Below are positions 8,302-16,158 of a stretch of DNA of 34,618 bases, piece by piece. A program made the position numbers and the translations under genes. The notes beneath the pieces are model-generated. The model had not been told where the DNA came from. It saw nothing but the letters and a program-made list of their open reading frames with translations, and did no database searches. Origin of the DNA: Polyangium sp. 15x6 (lineage in GTDB: Bacteria; Myxococcota_A; Polyangia; Polyangiales; Polyangiaceae); assembly GCF_029960785.1 (NCBI RefSeq), contig NZ_JASBQE010000118.1, positions 1 to 34,618 on the forward strand. Direction: 5' to 3'. Each line of letters begins with the position of its first letter. Within the stretch, counting starts at the first letter, position 1.

Positions 8302-8541
8302 TTACCCGCCGCGGATCCGCGTGAGCACCGCCCGGGCCGTGGTCGACAGTCCCTCCGGATCGAGCGCCGCCTCCATCACGCGTTGCCTGCGCGCGAGCTC
8401 GAACGCCTCGGCTCGACCCGCCTCGTCGAGGTCGTGAAAGGCCGGGTGGGTTCGCACCTCGCCGAGCGGGCCGCGGGCTCGGTAGGCGCCGGCGAGGGCC
8501 TCGATCAACACGTCGCGGTCGTCGCCCGGGTTGCCGCTCAT
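8302..8541 (-). CDS. 79-aa protein translationally coupled to the sigma factor
   Basis: A small protein rich in Arg, Ala and Glu, probably all helical, with no membrane segment or cysteines. The ATG at 8541 overlaps the sigma factor's TGA (ATGA), which decides the start over an upstream in-frame ATG and implies translational coupling. Position and size make a sigma-factor partner, such as a soluble anti-sigma or accessory protein, a reasonable guess. There is no recognisable zinc-binding (ZAS) H-x3-C-x2-C motif, so it is not a classical zinc anti-sigma factor. Function unknown. Confidence 0.75.
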   Translation of the reverse strand: MSGNPGDDRDVLIEALAGAYRARGPLGEVRTHPAFHDLDEAGRAEAFELARRQRVMEAALDPEGLSTTARAVLTRIRGG

Positions 8542-9104
8542 CGTAGCTCTGCCTCCAGGTCGACGTGGTGCTTCTCCAGGCACTCGGCGAGCATTTTGCG
8601 CGCGCGGGTGAAGTTCTGGAGGAAGGTGTTGATGCGCATCCCGAGCCGCTCGGCGAGGGTCTCGTCAGGCTCGGCGCCGCCGCTCGCGAGTCGGGCCCGG
8701 AGGACCTCGGCGGGCTTGTCGGGGAGTTTTTCGTGGCAATGCGCGATGACCTTGCGCAGGAGCGGGTCGGGGGCGCGGGGCTCGAAGGTCTCGAGGCGCG
8801 TCTCGTCGAGGTCTTCGTCTTCGACGGGCGCGAGGCGGGCGCGGCGGAGGTCGTCGATGCAGAGGTTCCTGCCGATGCGAATGGCGAGGCGCACGAGGCT
8901 GTTGGGGCGGCCGTCCGCTACGTGGCGCGGCGCGACTTGCCAGACGCGGAGGAGGGTCTCCTGGAGGACGGCCTCGGTGTCGACGCGGGTCGCGTAGGGC
9001 CGGAGGCTCTCGCGCACGCGGCCTTCGGCGCCGGCGATCCAGCGCCCGAAGGCGTCGGCGTCGCCGGCGGCGATGGCGGGGAGGTGGACGTCGAGATCGA
9101 GCAT
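8538..9104 (-). CDS. ECF-type RNA polymerase sigma factor
   Basis: A 188-residue sigma-70-family protein of group-4 (ECF) size. Region 2 is visible as D-T-E-A-V-L-Q-E-T-L-L-R-V-W-Q (residues 42-56), followed by I-G-R-N-L-C-I-D-D-L-R-R-A-R (77-90), the -10-recognition segment. Region 4 (about 118-175) holds an HTH-like D-E-T-L-A-E-R-L-G-M-R-I-N-T-F-L-Q-N. A short acidic linker (D-E-D-L-D-E-T) separates them. The ATG at 9104 shares one base with the stop codon of the vWA gene (TGATG), fixing the start. The downstream neighbour is the 79-aa protein rather than a standard anti-sigma factor. The sigma factor may direct expression of its own cell-surface cluster. Confidence 0.9.
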   Translation of the reverse strand: MLDLDVHLPAIAAGDADAFGRWIAGAEGRVRESLRPYATRVDTEAVLQETLLRVWQVAPRHVADGRPNSLVRLAIRIGRNLCIDDLRRARLAPVEDEDLDETRLETFEPRAPDPLLRKVIAHCHEKLPDKPAEVLRARLASGGAEPDETLAERLGMRINTFLQNFTRARKMLAECLEKHHVDLEAELR

Positions 9105-11278
9105 CACACGGGGGCGATCGAGGTGACGGGCGCAGGCAAGAGGCCCTGCTTGCCCGGCGAGGCGGGCTTGCGGAAGGCGTAAAGCAAGCCGGCGAGGAGC
9201 GCGAGCAAAAGGAGCACGAGGAGGACGACGGGAAGGCGCGAGGCGCTCTTCTTGGGCGCGGTCGCCAGCGCATCCACGGTAGGAAGAGCGCGGGGCGCCG
9301 AGAGCCCGGCAGGCTTCTCGGGGAAGGGGGCCGGCCCCGCGATCGGACCCGCCGTCTTGCCGAGCCTCGCTTTGAGGTCGATTTTCCCCTTCGTCTTTCC
9401 GCCCTCGGCCGCGCGCGCCGGTCGCAGCCCGAGGCCCTCCGCCGACATGCCGTGCGGCAATTCGTGCGGCATGCGCTCGCGCCGGAGCGCGTCGTCGGGA
9501 TCCACCGTCGCTTCTTCGGTGACCGCGATCCATGAGGTCAGGCGCGTGGCGATCTTGAAATCGAGGCCGATGCGCTCGATGGCGTCGTCGATGGCGCGAC
9601 GATCGTCGCCGCGGGCGAGCGCGAGCTCGAGGTCCTCGACCTTTTCGCGGCCGAAGAGCGCCGCCGCGGGGCTGTCGTCGCCGGCTTCGATCGCGGGGAC
9701 GTCGAGGCGCTTTTCCCAGGTTCCTTCGCGGGTCTGTCCGCGGACGAGGAGGCTTCCGCCCTCGGGGCGGAGCGCGAGCGCGACGAGGACCGGCGCGCCG
9801 GCGAAGAGATCCGGCAGGCGCAGAGGCGCGTGCTCGACGAGCACCGAGCCCGTGATGTCGAGGTTCACGAGCACCGGCGCCGCGGTCCGCGCGACGAGGC
9901 GCGCGGCGGCGCGCTCCGGGTCCTCGCCGAGGCCGATCACCACCTCGATGCCGCGCCCCGCGCGCGCGGCCGGCGCGGTGAGCGAGCGGTTCACCGCCGA
10001 GCCGACGCCGACCGTGTGCAGGCGCGACGAGGCCGGCAGGCGGTCGAAGATCGCACGGAGCACCTCGGCCTCGAAGCCGATGTGGCCGTCGGTCACGAGG
10101 ACGACCTGGCGCTGTGCGTCGGGCCGGAGCGCGCGCAGCGCTTCGAGGATGCCGGCGCGCATCTCGGTGCCGCCGGACGCGCGGAGCGCGCGGAGCCAGG
10201 CGAGAGCCTCGCGCTTGGCGAGGTCGGTCGCGCGGACGGGCGCGTCGTTCCAGCGCCGCGGCGCGCTCGAGAACTCGATGAGCTCGAGCTGGTCGTCGTC
10301 GCGGAGCGTGTCGATGAGGGCGGAGACGACACGGCGGGCCTGATCGAGCGGCTCGCCATGCATCGAGCCGCTCGTGTCGAGCAGGACCACGAGGTCCCGC
10401 GTGACGGGGCGGCGCGCCGGCGAGGCCGCCGGGGGGACGATGGTGAGCAGGCCGTGGGCCGTTTGCGAGGTGTCGCCCGCGCGGCGCGAGGTGTCGAGCG
10501 AGAGGCCGACCTTCGGGGTGGCCACGCTCCAGCGGACGACGAGGTCACGATCGAGCCGCGCGCCGGTGCGTGCGCCGAGGTTGACGACGACGCCCTGCTT
10601 CGGGTCGCCGCTGATTTCGAGGGCGTGCGAGGGCGATTCGGGCTGCTTGCCCGCGGCGAGGGGGTCGTGGATGAGGCACGTGAGGCCGAGGCGCGCGGGC
10701 AGGGGGCCGTCGGCGACGTCCTGCGTGATGCGCGCGGCGTCGGGGACGCGGCCCTCTTCGCCGAGGTAGCGAGGCGCGACGACGGTGGGGAAGCGCCACT
10801 CCCAGGCGCCCTCGTCGAGCCAGGCGAGGCGCTGGTCGATGACGATTTCGGCGACGATCTCGGCGCCGGGCGGGATGTTGCCGATCTCCTGGGTGAAGAG
10901 GCTCGATCGGTCCTGTTCGAGGAGCGCGGCGCTCTTGCCCTCGACGAGGGCGCGCTCGTACCGCTCGCGCGCCTCGGCGCGGCCGCGGACGTCGCCGACG
11001 ATGCGCCGATCGCCGATGCGGAAGGAGAAGGCGCTGACGGCGCCGTCGGCGGGGAGCGGGAGGCTGTAGGTGACCGCGAGGGGTTCGTCGTGCGGGTTGG
11101 CGAAGCGCTGCGCGAGGACGACACGCGCGATGCCGCCTTTGGCGTCGGCCTGGAGGGTGGTGCCGCGGAGGGGAAGGGCGCGGCCGTCGGTCGTGACGAG
11201 GCGCGCGCCGTTCGAGGGCGCGGTCGGGGCGAGGTGCGGGGACGAGGGGGCGTTGGGGGAGAAGAGTGACAGGGTCAT
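9104..11278 (-). CDS. VIT-domain / von Willebrand factor A membrane protein
   Basis: A 724-residue protein. Residues about 28-155 form a vault-inter-alpha-trypsin (VIT) domain (A-E-A-R-E-R-Y-E-R-A-L and G-N-I-P-P-G-A are typical). A vWA domain begins near residue 295 with the MIDAS motif D-T-S-G-S (301-305), a later G-G-T-E-M and V-T-D-G-H. A long Pro/Lys-rich linker leads to a single C-terminal membrane helix (about 682-702) and a short tail. There is no N-terminal signal peptide, so topology is uncertain; the bulk may be cytoplasmic. VIT/vWA proteins bind protein partners in a metal-dependent way. The ATG at 11278 follows GGAGG. It is the first gene of the sigma-factor unit. Proteins with this domain pair include predicted sortase targets in other bacteria. 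Confidence 0.9.
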   Translation of the reverse strand: MTLSLFSPNAPSSPHLAPTAPSNGARLVTTDGRALPLRGTTLQADAKGGIARVVLAQRFANPHDEPLAVTYSLPLPADGAVSAFSFRIGDRRIVGDVRGRAEARERYERALVEGKSAALLEQDRSSLFTQEIGNIPPGAEIVAEIVIDQRLAWLDEGAWEWRFPTVVAPRYLGEEGRVPDAARITQDVADGPLPARLGLTCLIHDPLAAGKQPESPSHALEISGDPKQGVVVNLGARTGARLDRDLVVRWSVATPKVGLSLDTSRRAGDTSQTAHGLLTIVPPAASPARRPVTRDLVVLLDTSGSMHGEPLDQARRVVSALIDTLRDDDQLELIEFSSAPRRWNDAPVRATDLAKREALAWLRALRASGGTEMRAGILEALRALRPDAQRQVVLVTDGHIGFEAEVLRAIFDRLPASSRLHTVGVGSAVNRSLTAPAARAGRGIEVVIGLGEDPERAAARLVARTAAPVLVNLDITGSVLVEHAPLRLPDLFAGAPVLVALALRPEGGSLLVRGQTREGTWEKRLDVPAIEAGDDSPAAALFGREKVEDLELALARGDDRRAIDDAIERIGLDFKIATRLTSWIAVTEEATVDPDDALRRERMPHELPHGMSAEGLGLRPARAAEGGKTKGKIDLKARLGKTAGPIAGPAPFPEKPAGLSAPRALPTVDALATAPKKSASRLPVVLLVLLLLALLAGLLYAFRKPASPGKQGLLPAPVTSIAPV

Positions 11279-11839
11279 CGGTGCCTCCGCCCGACCAACG
11301 AGGGGGGCCGCAGGCTGATGACAAAAAATCGTACGGGCTTCGGAGCGAGGTGACCAGACGGGATGGACGGTCGGTTCGTACGGGGGCGAATGAAGCGCGC
11401 GCCCGAGGACGAGCGGCGAAATCTTTACGCTTGCCTTTCTCGCCGGTGTCTCGGAAGGTTGAGGGACGAGCGTCGGCCGCCATGACGAAGACCCCGGAGA
11501 AGAGCTCCGCAGCGCGAACCGTGAGCGGCTGCGACGTGAACGAGCCTCCAGATCCAGGCCTGCTGATGTTCGGGCGTGGCATGAGCCGCGCGAAGCACGT
11601 GAAGGCCGCCGATCGGCTCGATCCGAGGCGCTCGGGAATCGAGCTGCGGGCGCCTGATCTGGCGAGGGGCCCTCCGCCCGAGCGCGCCGAGTCATAGCCG
11701 GGGCAGCGTCGCGAAGGCCGGTCGTTCGGCCGGCGCGGATCGCTTGCCCTCGTTTTGCGCGCGAGTGAGTGCCGGGAATCCGGGCATTCGCGCGTGCCTC
11801 GTGATGCCGCTCGTCCGCGATTTCGATCAGGAGGGGACG
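11279..11839. other. 561-bp divergent intergenic region
   Basis: This separates the minus-strand vWA-sigma unit from the plus-strand small-membrane-protein gene, so it should contain both promoters. It has a less G/C-rich patch (ACAAAAAATC near 11321-11330) and two copies of TCGTACGGG, 47 bp apart (11329-11337 and 11376-11384). The downstream sigma factor could act here, but I see no convincing -35/-10 pair. An open frame from 11482 to 11697 (plus, 71 codons) has unconvincing composition and no well-placed ribosome site, so I do not call it a gene. Confidence 0.5.
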
Positions 11840-11980
11840 ATGAGGTTTTCGTACTTTCTCACGCGCACCGAGCTCGTGCTTTTCGTGAAGCTCGGGCTTC
11901 TCGTGTCTTGCGTCGTCGGATTGCGGTCGCTCGCCGGGGTCCTCGTCGACGAGGGCGAGGACGACGAGCCGGACGAATGA
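11840..11980 (+). CDS. 46-aa single-span membrane peptide
   Basis: The ATG at 11840 follows AGGAGGGG at ideal spacing, which strongly supports translation. The peptide begins M-R-F-S-Y-F-L-T-R-T-E-L, has one hydrophobic helix (V-L-F-V-K-L-G-L-L-V-S-C-V-V-G-L) and ends in a strongly acidic tail, E-G-E-D-D-E-P-D-E. No family recognised. It is immediately followed by the Rnk-like gene. A short regulatory or complex-stabilising membrane peptide is possible. Confidence 0.65.
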   Translation: MRFSYFLTRTELVLFVKLGLLVSCVVGLRSLAGVLVDEGEDDEPDE

Positions 11981-12021
11981 CCGTTCAGCATTCCTCTTCA
12001 TGTGCCGGGAGGTCCACGCCC

Positions 12022-12441
12022 ATGTTCCCCATCGCTCCGAGCCTCGTGATCACCACCCAGGATGCAGAGCGCCTTCGCCTGATCGTCGAGCTGCACCTCG
12101 AAGGCCAAAGACGCGCGGCCGCGGAGGCGCTCGACCGGGAGATCGCGCGCGCCAAGCTCGTCGCGCCGCCGGCCGTGCCGCCCGATGTGGTGACGATGAA
12201 CAGCCTGGTGCTGTATCTGGACGAGGTGACGCAAAAGCGCCGCGAGGTGGTGATCACGTATCCGCGGGACGCGTGCGTCGAGGAAGGGCGCGTGTCCGTC
12301 CTTTCGCCCATCGGAACGGCGTTGCTCGGGCTCTCCGTGGGTCAGGGCATCACGTGGCCGATGCCCTCTGCCGGCCACAAGCGGCTGCGCGTGCTCGCCG
12401 TGCCCTATCAGCCCGAGGCCGCGGGGAATTTCGAGCTCTGA
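12022..12441 (+). CDS. rnk: Rnk/GreA-C-terminal-like regulator
   Basis: A 139-residue protein close in length to Rnk (regulator of nucleoside diphosphate kinase). The C-terminal half has the GreA/GreB-type FKBP-like fold signature S-P-I-G-T-A-L-L-G-L-S-V-G-Q followed by I-T-W-P-M-P and L-R-V-L-A-V-P-Y-Q-P-E-A. The N-terminal half is a predicted helical coil (D-A-E-R-L-R-L-I-V-E-L). Such proteins bind RNA polymerase's secondary channel and modulate transcription without the cleavage acidic tip of GreA. The start at 12022 has GGGAGG at proper spacing. An alternative ATG at 11977 overlaps the upstream stop (ATGA) and would add 15 residues. Probably co-transcribed with the 46-aa gene and convergent with the deamidase-like gene. 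Confidence 0.82.
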   Translation: MFPIAPSLVITTQDAERLRLIVELHLEGQRRAAAEALDREIARAKLVAPPAVPPDVVTMNSLVLYLDEVTQKRREVVITYPRDACVEEGRVSVLSPIGTALLGLSVGQGITWPMPSAGHKRLRVLAVPYQPEAAGNFEL

Positions 12442-12483
12442 CGACGATCGTGTCGCGCCGGAGAGCCCGCGGGCGTGTCGGGA

Positions 12484-13041
12484 TCAGACTTGGGTGACCA
12501 TGAACGGCGGCACGCTGTTGTAGTTCGTATCCTGGGCGTAGAAATGCCAGCCGGTTCGTTTGCGGACGCCGATGACGTGGCTGAGCCAGTGGTTGCCGTT
12601 GTCCCAGTATCGGGTGATGTTGAAGTTGCCGGCGGAGCGGACATTGCAGCGGGCGTCCATTTGCTGGTTCGTGAACTTGCCCCCGTCGATGTGCCTCACG
12701 GTGGGAATCGGGCCCGGGGTGATCACGAGCCGGCAGCCGGTGAGGCCCGCGGTGAAGAAGTAATCCGCGCCGGCGCCCAGTTGAAGGACGGGCTCGGCGT
12801 CCTGTTGCCAGGCCAGGTAATGAGCCTTGAACGCATGCGAAGAAAAGCTCTTCTTGGCGCCAGCGGGGACCTTCTCCAGCGTCACGGCCGGCATGTTGTT
12901 GTGCTTCGACTTGATGATGAGGTTGACCTCGCAGATGCCTTTCTGCATGGCGAGCGAAGGGGCCGGCACCGAGATCAAGGGGTGGGTTCGCAAGAACAAG
13001 ACGGGATCGCTCAGGAAGAGCTTGTTGATGCCATCACTCAT
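12484..13041 (-). CDS. putative BLF1/CNF-type glutamine deamidase-like protein
   Basis: A 185-residue protein with no signal peptide. Its centre reads Y-F-F-T-A-G-L-T-G-C-R-L-V-I, then P-T-V-R-H-I-D-G: Cys103 and His117 are 14 residues apart. Burkholderia lethal factor 1 (about 211 aa) has, as I recall, F-F-T-Y-Y-L-S-G-C ... W-H-I-D with the catalytic Cys94/His106 pair. CNF1 (Cys866/His881) and CheD share the Cys-His pair and fold. The preceding strand context and overall length also agree. If correct, the protein deamidates a glutamine in a target protein such as a translation factor or GTPase. The ATG at 13041 follows GGAGG. It lies 51 bases after the stop of the third big lipoprotein gene on the same strand. 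The call rests on the motif; unrelated folds cannot be excluded. Confidence 0.5.
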   Translation of the reverse strand: MSDGINKLFLSDPVLFLRTHPLISVPAPSLAMQKGICEVNLIIKSKHNNMPAVTLEKVPAGAKKSFSSHAFKAHYLAWQQDAEPVLQLGAGADYFFTAGLTGCRLVITPGPIPTVRHIDGGKFTNQQMDARCNVRSAGNFNITRYWDNGNHWLSHVIGVRKRTGWHFYAQDTNYNSVPPFMVTQV

Positions 13042-13092
13042 GGAACCTCCGTAAGAAAAATGCGTCCGGGAAAGCGGCGACGGGCAAGGGTA

Positions 13093-16000
13093 TCACGGGC
13101 TCGAACAAATCGCCGCGTCGCTGCGTCCCGCCGCACGTAGGAGGGATACGCCCGGAGACGGGAATCGGACGACGAGGGTCGCATTGTTTCGAGGCAACCG
13201 CACCTCGAGGCCCTCCAGGCAGGTGCGGCCGGTCGAGACGGCGACGAGGGCCGTGGCGCCGAGGCTCGGGGCGTCGTGGTCGGGGTCGGGCGGATCGAAT
13301 TGCACGTCGACGAGGACGTCGGCGAGGAGGCGGTAGGCGTCGGGGTCGGGACGGCAAGCCGGGGAAGCGTCGAGGTTCGTGAGGCTGCCGGCGGCGCGTA
13401 CGGGGCCGAGGGTGGCGCGGGTGATGTCGAGATCGGCGAGGAGGATGTCGCCGGAGGTGCCGGAGACGGCGCTCACGGCAAGTCGAGGGGAAGCCGCGTC
13501 GCCGCGGCGGCGCGCGAGGCCGAGGCGATGGCGGGTGACGTCGGGGACGCGGGCAATCTGGGTGAGGCGGCGGAGGAGGCCGCCGCGGAGGAGGGAGAGC
13601 TCGCCGTCTCCGGCCTGGAGAGTAAGGAGGTCGCCGCGGCCGAGATCGGCGGCGGCGGTGAAGGCGCCGTTGTGCTGGAGGGGGACGGGGTCGCGATTCG
13701 GGCTGCCCGGGAGGCCGAGGTCGAAGCGGAGCTCGGTGGTGCGGAGGAAGAGGCCCACGGGCGAGGCGTCGGTCGCGAGGAGGACGGGGACGAGGGAGCC
13801 CTCGACGCGGCTGAGGGACGGGGCCTTGAAGGCGGCGCGGCGCGGAGGGCGCGGGTCGAAGGGAAGGCCGACGTCCACGGTGAAGCTGCCGGCGCGAACG
13901 AGGCCAACGGCGACGCCGGGCGGGATGCGGAGCGAAGCGGGGAGAGGCGCAGGGCCAGCGTCGGTCTTGCTGTCGCCGCGGGGCGCGGGGGCGCCGGGGC
14001 GTTCGAGGCGGCAGCGCAGGGGGAGCGAGCCGAGGCGCTTGACGGGCGGCTCGGGGGCGGGCGCGATGTCGGCAGGGGTGTCCTGCGGGGCCGCGGGAGC
14101 GGGGCTTCCCCAGCCGAGGCGGACGACGCCGTCGCCGAGGGCGCAGCCGAGCTCGGAGCAGCCCTGGATCATGTTCGCGTCGTAGGGGGCGTTGAGCTCG
14201 CCGACGGGGGGCGCGACGACGGGGCGGAAGGTACGGCCGCCGTCGGTGGTCTCGTGGTAGGTGGCGGCGCCGTCGTCGGCGCGGGCGAGGGCGAAGGGGC
14301 CGCCGCGGATGAGCTCGACGACGCCGGGCGGGAGGGGGTGGACCTCGACGCGGCCGTCGGGCTGGATGTGGACGCCGGCGAAGCGGCCGCCGAGGCGTGT
14401 GGAGACGGGGAGCATGCGCTCGGAGCGGCCCTGGGGAATGGGGTCGCGCTCGAGGGCGTCTTCGGGGTCCTCGCCTTCGGGCGCGAGGACGATCCAGCCG
14501 TGGATGGAGCCGTCTTTCTCGTCGAGCCAGAAATCGCGGTCGATCGAGCGATAGGGCGACTCCTCCATGGGCGTCGGGGCGGCCGGGAAGACGGCGCCGC
14601 CGAGGGCGGGATCGGCGGGGTCGACGCGGATGATGCGGACGCCTTCGGGCGCGGGTCGGGGGGCGGTTTTCGTGTCCTTGCCGCGGAGGACCAGGGCCGT
14701 GGCTGTACCGCCGTCCCCGGGGAGGAACCGGTACAGATGGGTCGCGTCTTCGCCGGTGAGGCGTCGCTCGGTCCAGGCGCCGTCGGCGCCGCGGACGCAG
14801 ACGTAGGCCTCGTCGGGGGGGGTCGGGTCGAGCGGCTCGGGCGGGTCTGCCGGGGGCGTCGTGAATTCTTGCTCGAACGCGCTGGGCCCGAAGAGCTTCG
14901 GCTGCGCGTCGCTCACGGGCGGGGCGCCCCGGAAATCGGCGGCCGTGGGGACGAGCGCGCCACATCGGCCCGTGAAGGCGAAGCGCTGGCCGAGGCCCGC
15001 GATGAACGTGGACGGCTCGGGGAAGGTGGCCTCGAGGCGCGGCGCGGAAGGGTCGCCCGGGAGGGCGAGGACGTGAGCGCCGTGCGGGTGGGTGCAGGCG
15101 AGCAGGACGTCGGCGCCGCGGGTGATGGGCTGGCATTGGGCGAAGGGCTCGGCGACGCCGGGCAAAGGCGCGACGTCGAGGGCCTGGCCGGTCGCGAGGG
15201 CGAGGATACGGAGCCCTTGCTCGCGCACGACGAGAGCGCGGCCGCCCGGGAGGCGGGCGCCGGCGAAGACGGCGCTCGGGAGGTCGAGGGGGGCGAGGTG
15301 GCGGCTCGGGGCGGCGAGATCCTCGGTGACCGAAGGCATCATGCCCCAGCCGAGGTCGTTCGGCGGGTCCGCGGCGACGGGGACGAGGCCCTTGGCGGGG
15401 TCGAGGGCGAGCGTGGGCTGGCGGCCGGCGCCCGTGAGCAGGAGGAGTTTTCCGGACTCGCCTTCCTCGAGGGCGAAGATGCGGACGCTCCGCTCGGCGG
15501 TGAGGTCACGGAAGGTCTTGCCGCCGTCGGTGGTGATCTCGGCGCGGCCGAAGGCGTCGAGGCGGACGCCGTGCTTGCCGTCGAGGGAGAAGGCCTCGGC
15601 GAAGCGGGCGAGGTCGGTGCGGCGGAGGGCGGGGGCCTCGGCGCGGGGGTCGAGCTCGAGCAGGCCGAGGTCGGTGCGCAGGACGAGGGTGTCGAGCCAG
15701 GGACGCGCGCCGCCCTCGGCCGCGATCTGGGCGATGGGGCGGAGCTCGCCGAGGAAGGTGTCGGCGCGGTAGGTGCGCGCCTCCGACCAGAAGACGTAGC
15801 CGCCGCCGAGGCGCGCCGGCAGGGAGCGGAAGCCGTACAAAGCCTCGGGGCCACGCGCCTCGGCGAGGACGAGGCCGCCGTCGAGCAGGAAGCGGTTGCC
15901 GGAGGCGAGGGCGGGCTCGCGGCGCGGCAAGGCGGAGTCGCGGCCCGCCTCGTCGAAGGAGACGCCGACGCCCTCGGCGAGGACGTACCGGGCCGGGCCG

Positions 16001-16158
16001 AGGAGGGGCTCGGGCGCGGCGGCGGGCTTCGGGCGCAGCGGCGAGGGCGGCGGGGTGGAGGCGCCTGGGCGCTCGGGCTTCGCGGAGCAGGCGGCGAAGG
16101 AGGCGGCGAGGGCGACGAGGGCGACGGACGCGGCCCGGGGGACGGCGCGTTGTTTCAT
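13093..16158 (-). CDS. large Asp-box lipoprotein, paralogue A of three
   Basis: A 1,021-residue exported protein with a signal peptide and lipobox (S-F-A-A-C, Cys24), then a Pro-rich linker. It has sialidase-type Asp-box turns (T-T-D-G-G-K-T-F-R-D and T-T-D-G-G-R-T-F-R-P), consistent with a beta-propeller. A shared C-S-E-L-G-C ... V-V-R-L-G-W-G segment also occurs in its two upstream neighbours, as does a C-terminal T-C-L-E-G-L-E-V. There are no catalytic sialidase residues I can point to, so it is more likely a binding or structural protein than a glycosidase. The ATG at 16158 overlaps the preceding TGA (ATGA), so translation is coupled to paralogue B. It is the last of the three, 51 bases upstream of the deamidase-like gene. 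Confidence 0.85.
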   Translation of the reverse strand: MKQRAVPRAASVALVALAASFAACSAKPERPGASTPPPSPLRPKPAAAPEPLLGPARYVLAEGVGVSFDEAGRDSALPRREPALASGNRFLLDGGLVLAEARGPEALYGFRSLPARLGGGYVFWSEARTYRADTFLGELRPIAQIAAEGGARPWLDTLVLRTDLGLLELDPRAEAPALRRTDLARFAEAFSLDGKHGVRLDAFGRAEITTDGGKTFRDLTAERSVRIFALEEGESGKLLLLTGAGRQPTLALDPAKGLVPVAADPPNDLGWGMMPSVTEDLAAPSRHLAPLDLPSAVFAGARLPGGRALVVREQGLRILALATGQALDVAPLPGVAEPFAQCQPITRGADVLLACTHPHGAHVLALPGDPSAPRLEATFPEPSTFIAGLGQRFAFTGRCGALVPTAADFRGAPPVSDAQPKLFGPSAFEQEFTTPPADPPEPLDPTPPDEAYVCVRGADGAWTERRLTGEDATHLYRFLPGDGGTATALVLRGKDTKTAPRPAPEGVRIIRVDPADPALGGAVFPAAPTPMEESPYRSIDRDFWLDEKDGSIHGWIVLAPEGEDPEDALERDPIPQGRSERMLPVSTRLGGRFAGVHIQPDGRVEVHPLPPGVVELIRGGPFALARADDGAATYHETTDGGRTFRPVVAPPVGELNAPYDANMIQGCSELGCALGDGVVRLGWGSPAPAAPQDTPADIAPAPEPPVKRLGSLPLRCRLERPGAPAPRGDSKTDAGPAPLPASLRIPPGVAVGLVRAGSFTVDVGLPFDPRPPRRAAFKAPSLSRVEGSLVPVLLATDASPVGLFLRTTELRFDLGLPGSPNRDPVPLQHNGAFTAAADLGRGDLLTLQAGDGELSLLRGGLLRRLTQIARVPDVTRHRLGLARRRGDAASPRLAVSAVSGTSGDILLADLDITRATLGPVRAAGSLTNLDASPACRPDPDAYRLLADVLVDVQFDPPDPDHDAPSLGATALVAVSTGRTCLEGLEVRLPRNNATLVVRFPSPGVSLLRAAGRSDAAICSSP

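Noticed and set aside
11482-11697. Possible 71-aa gene in the divergent gap
   Set aside because: No well-placed ribosome site and unremarkable composition; region is better explained as control DNA.
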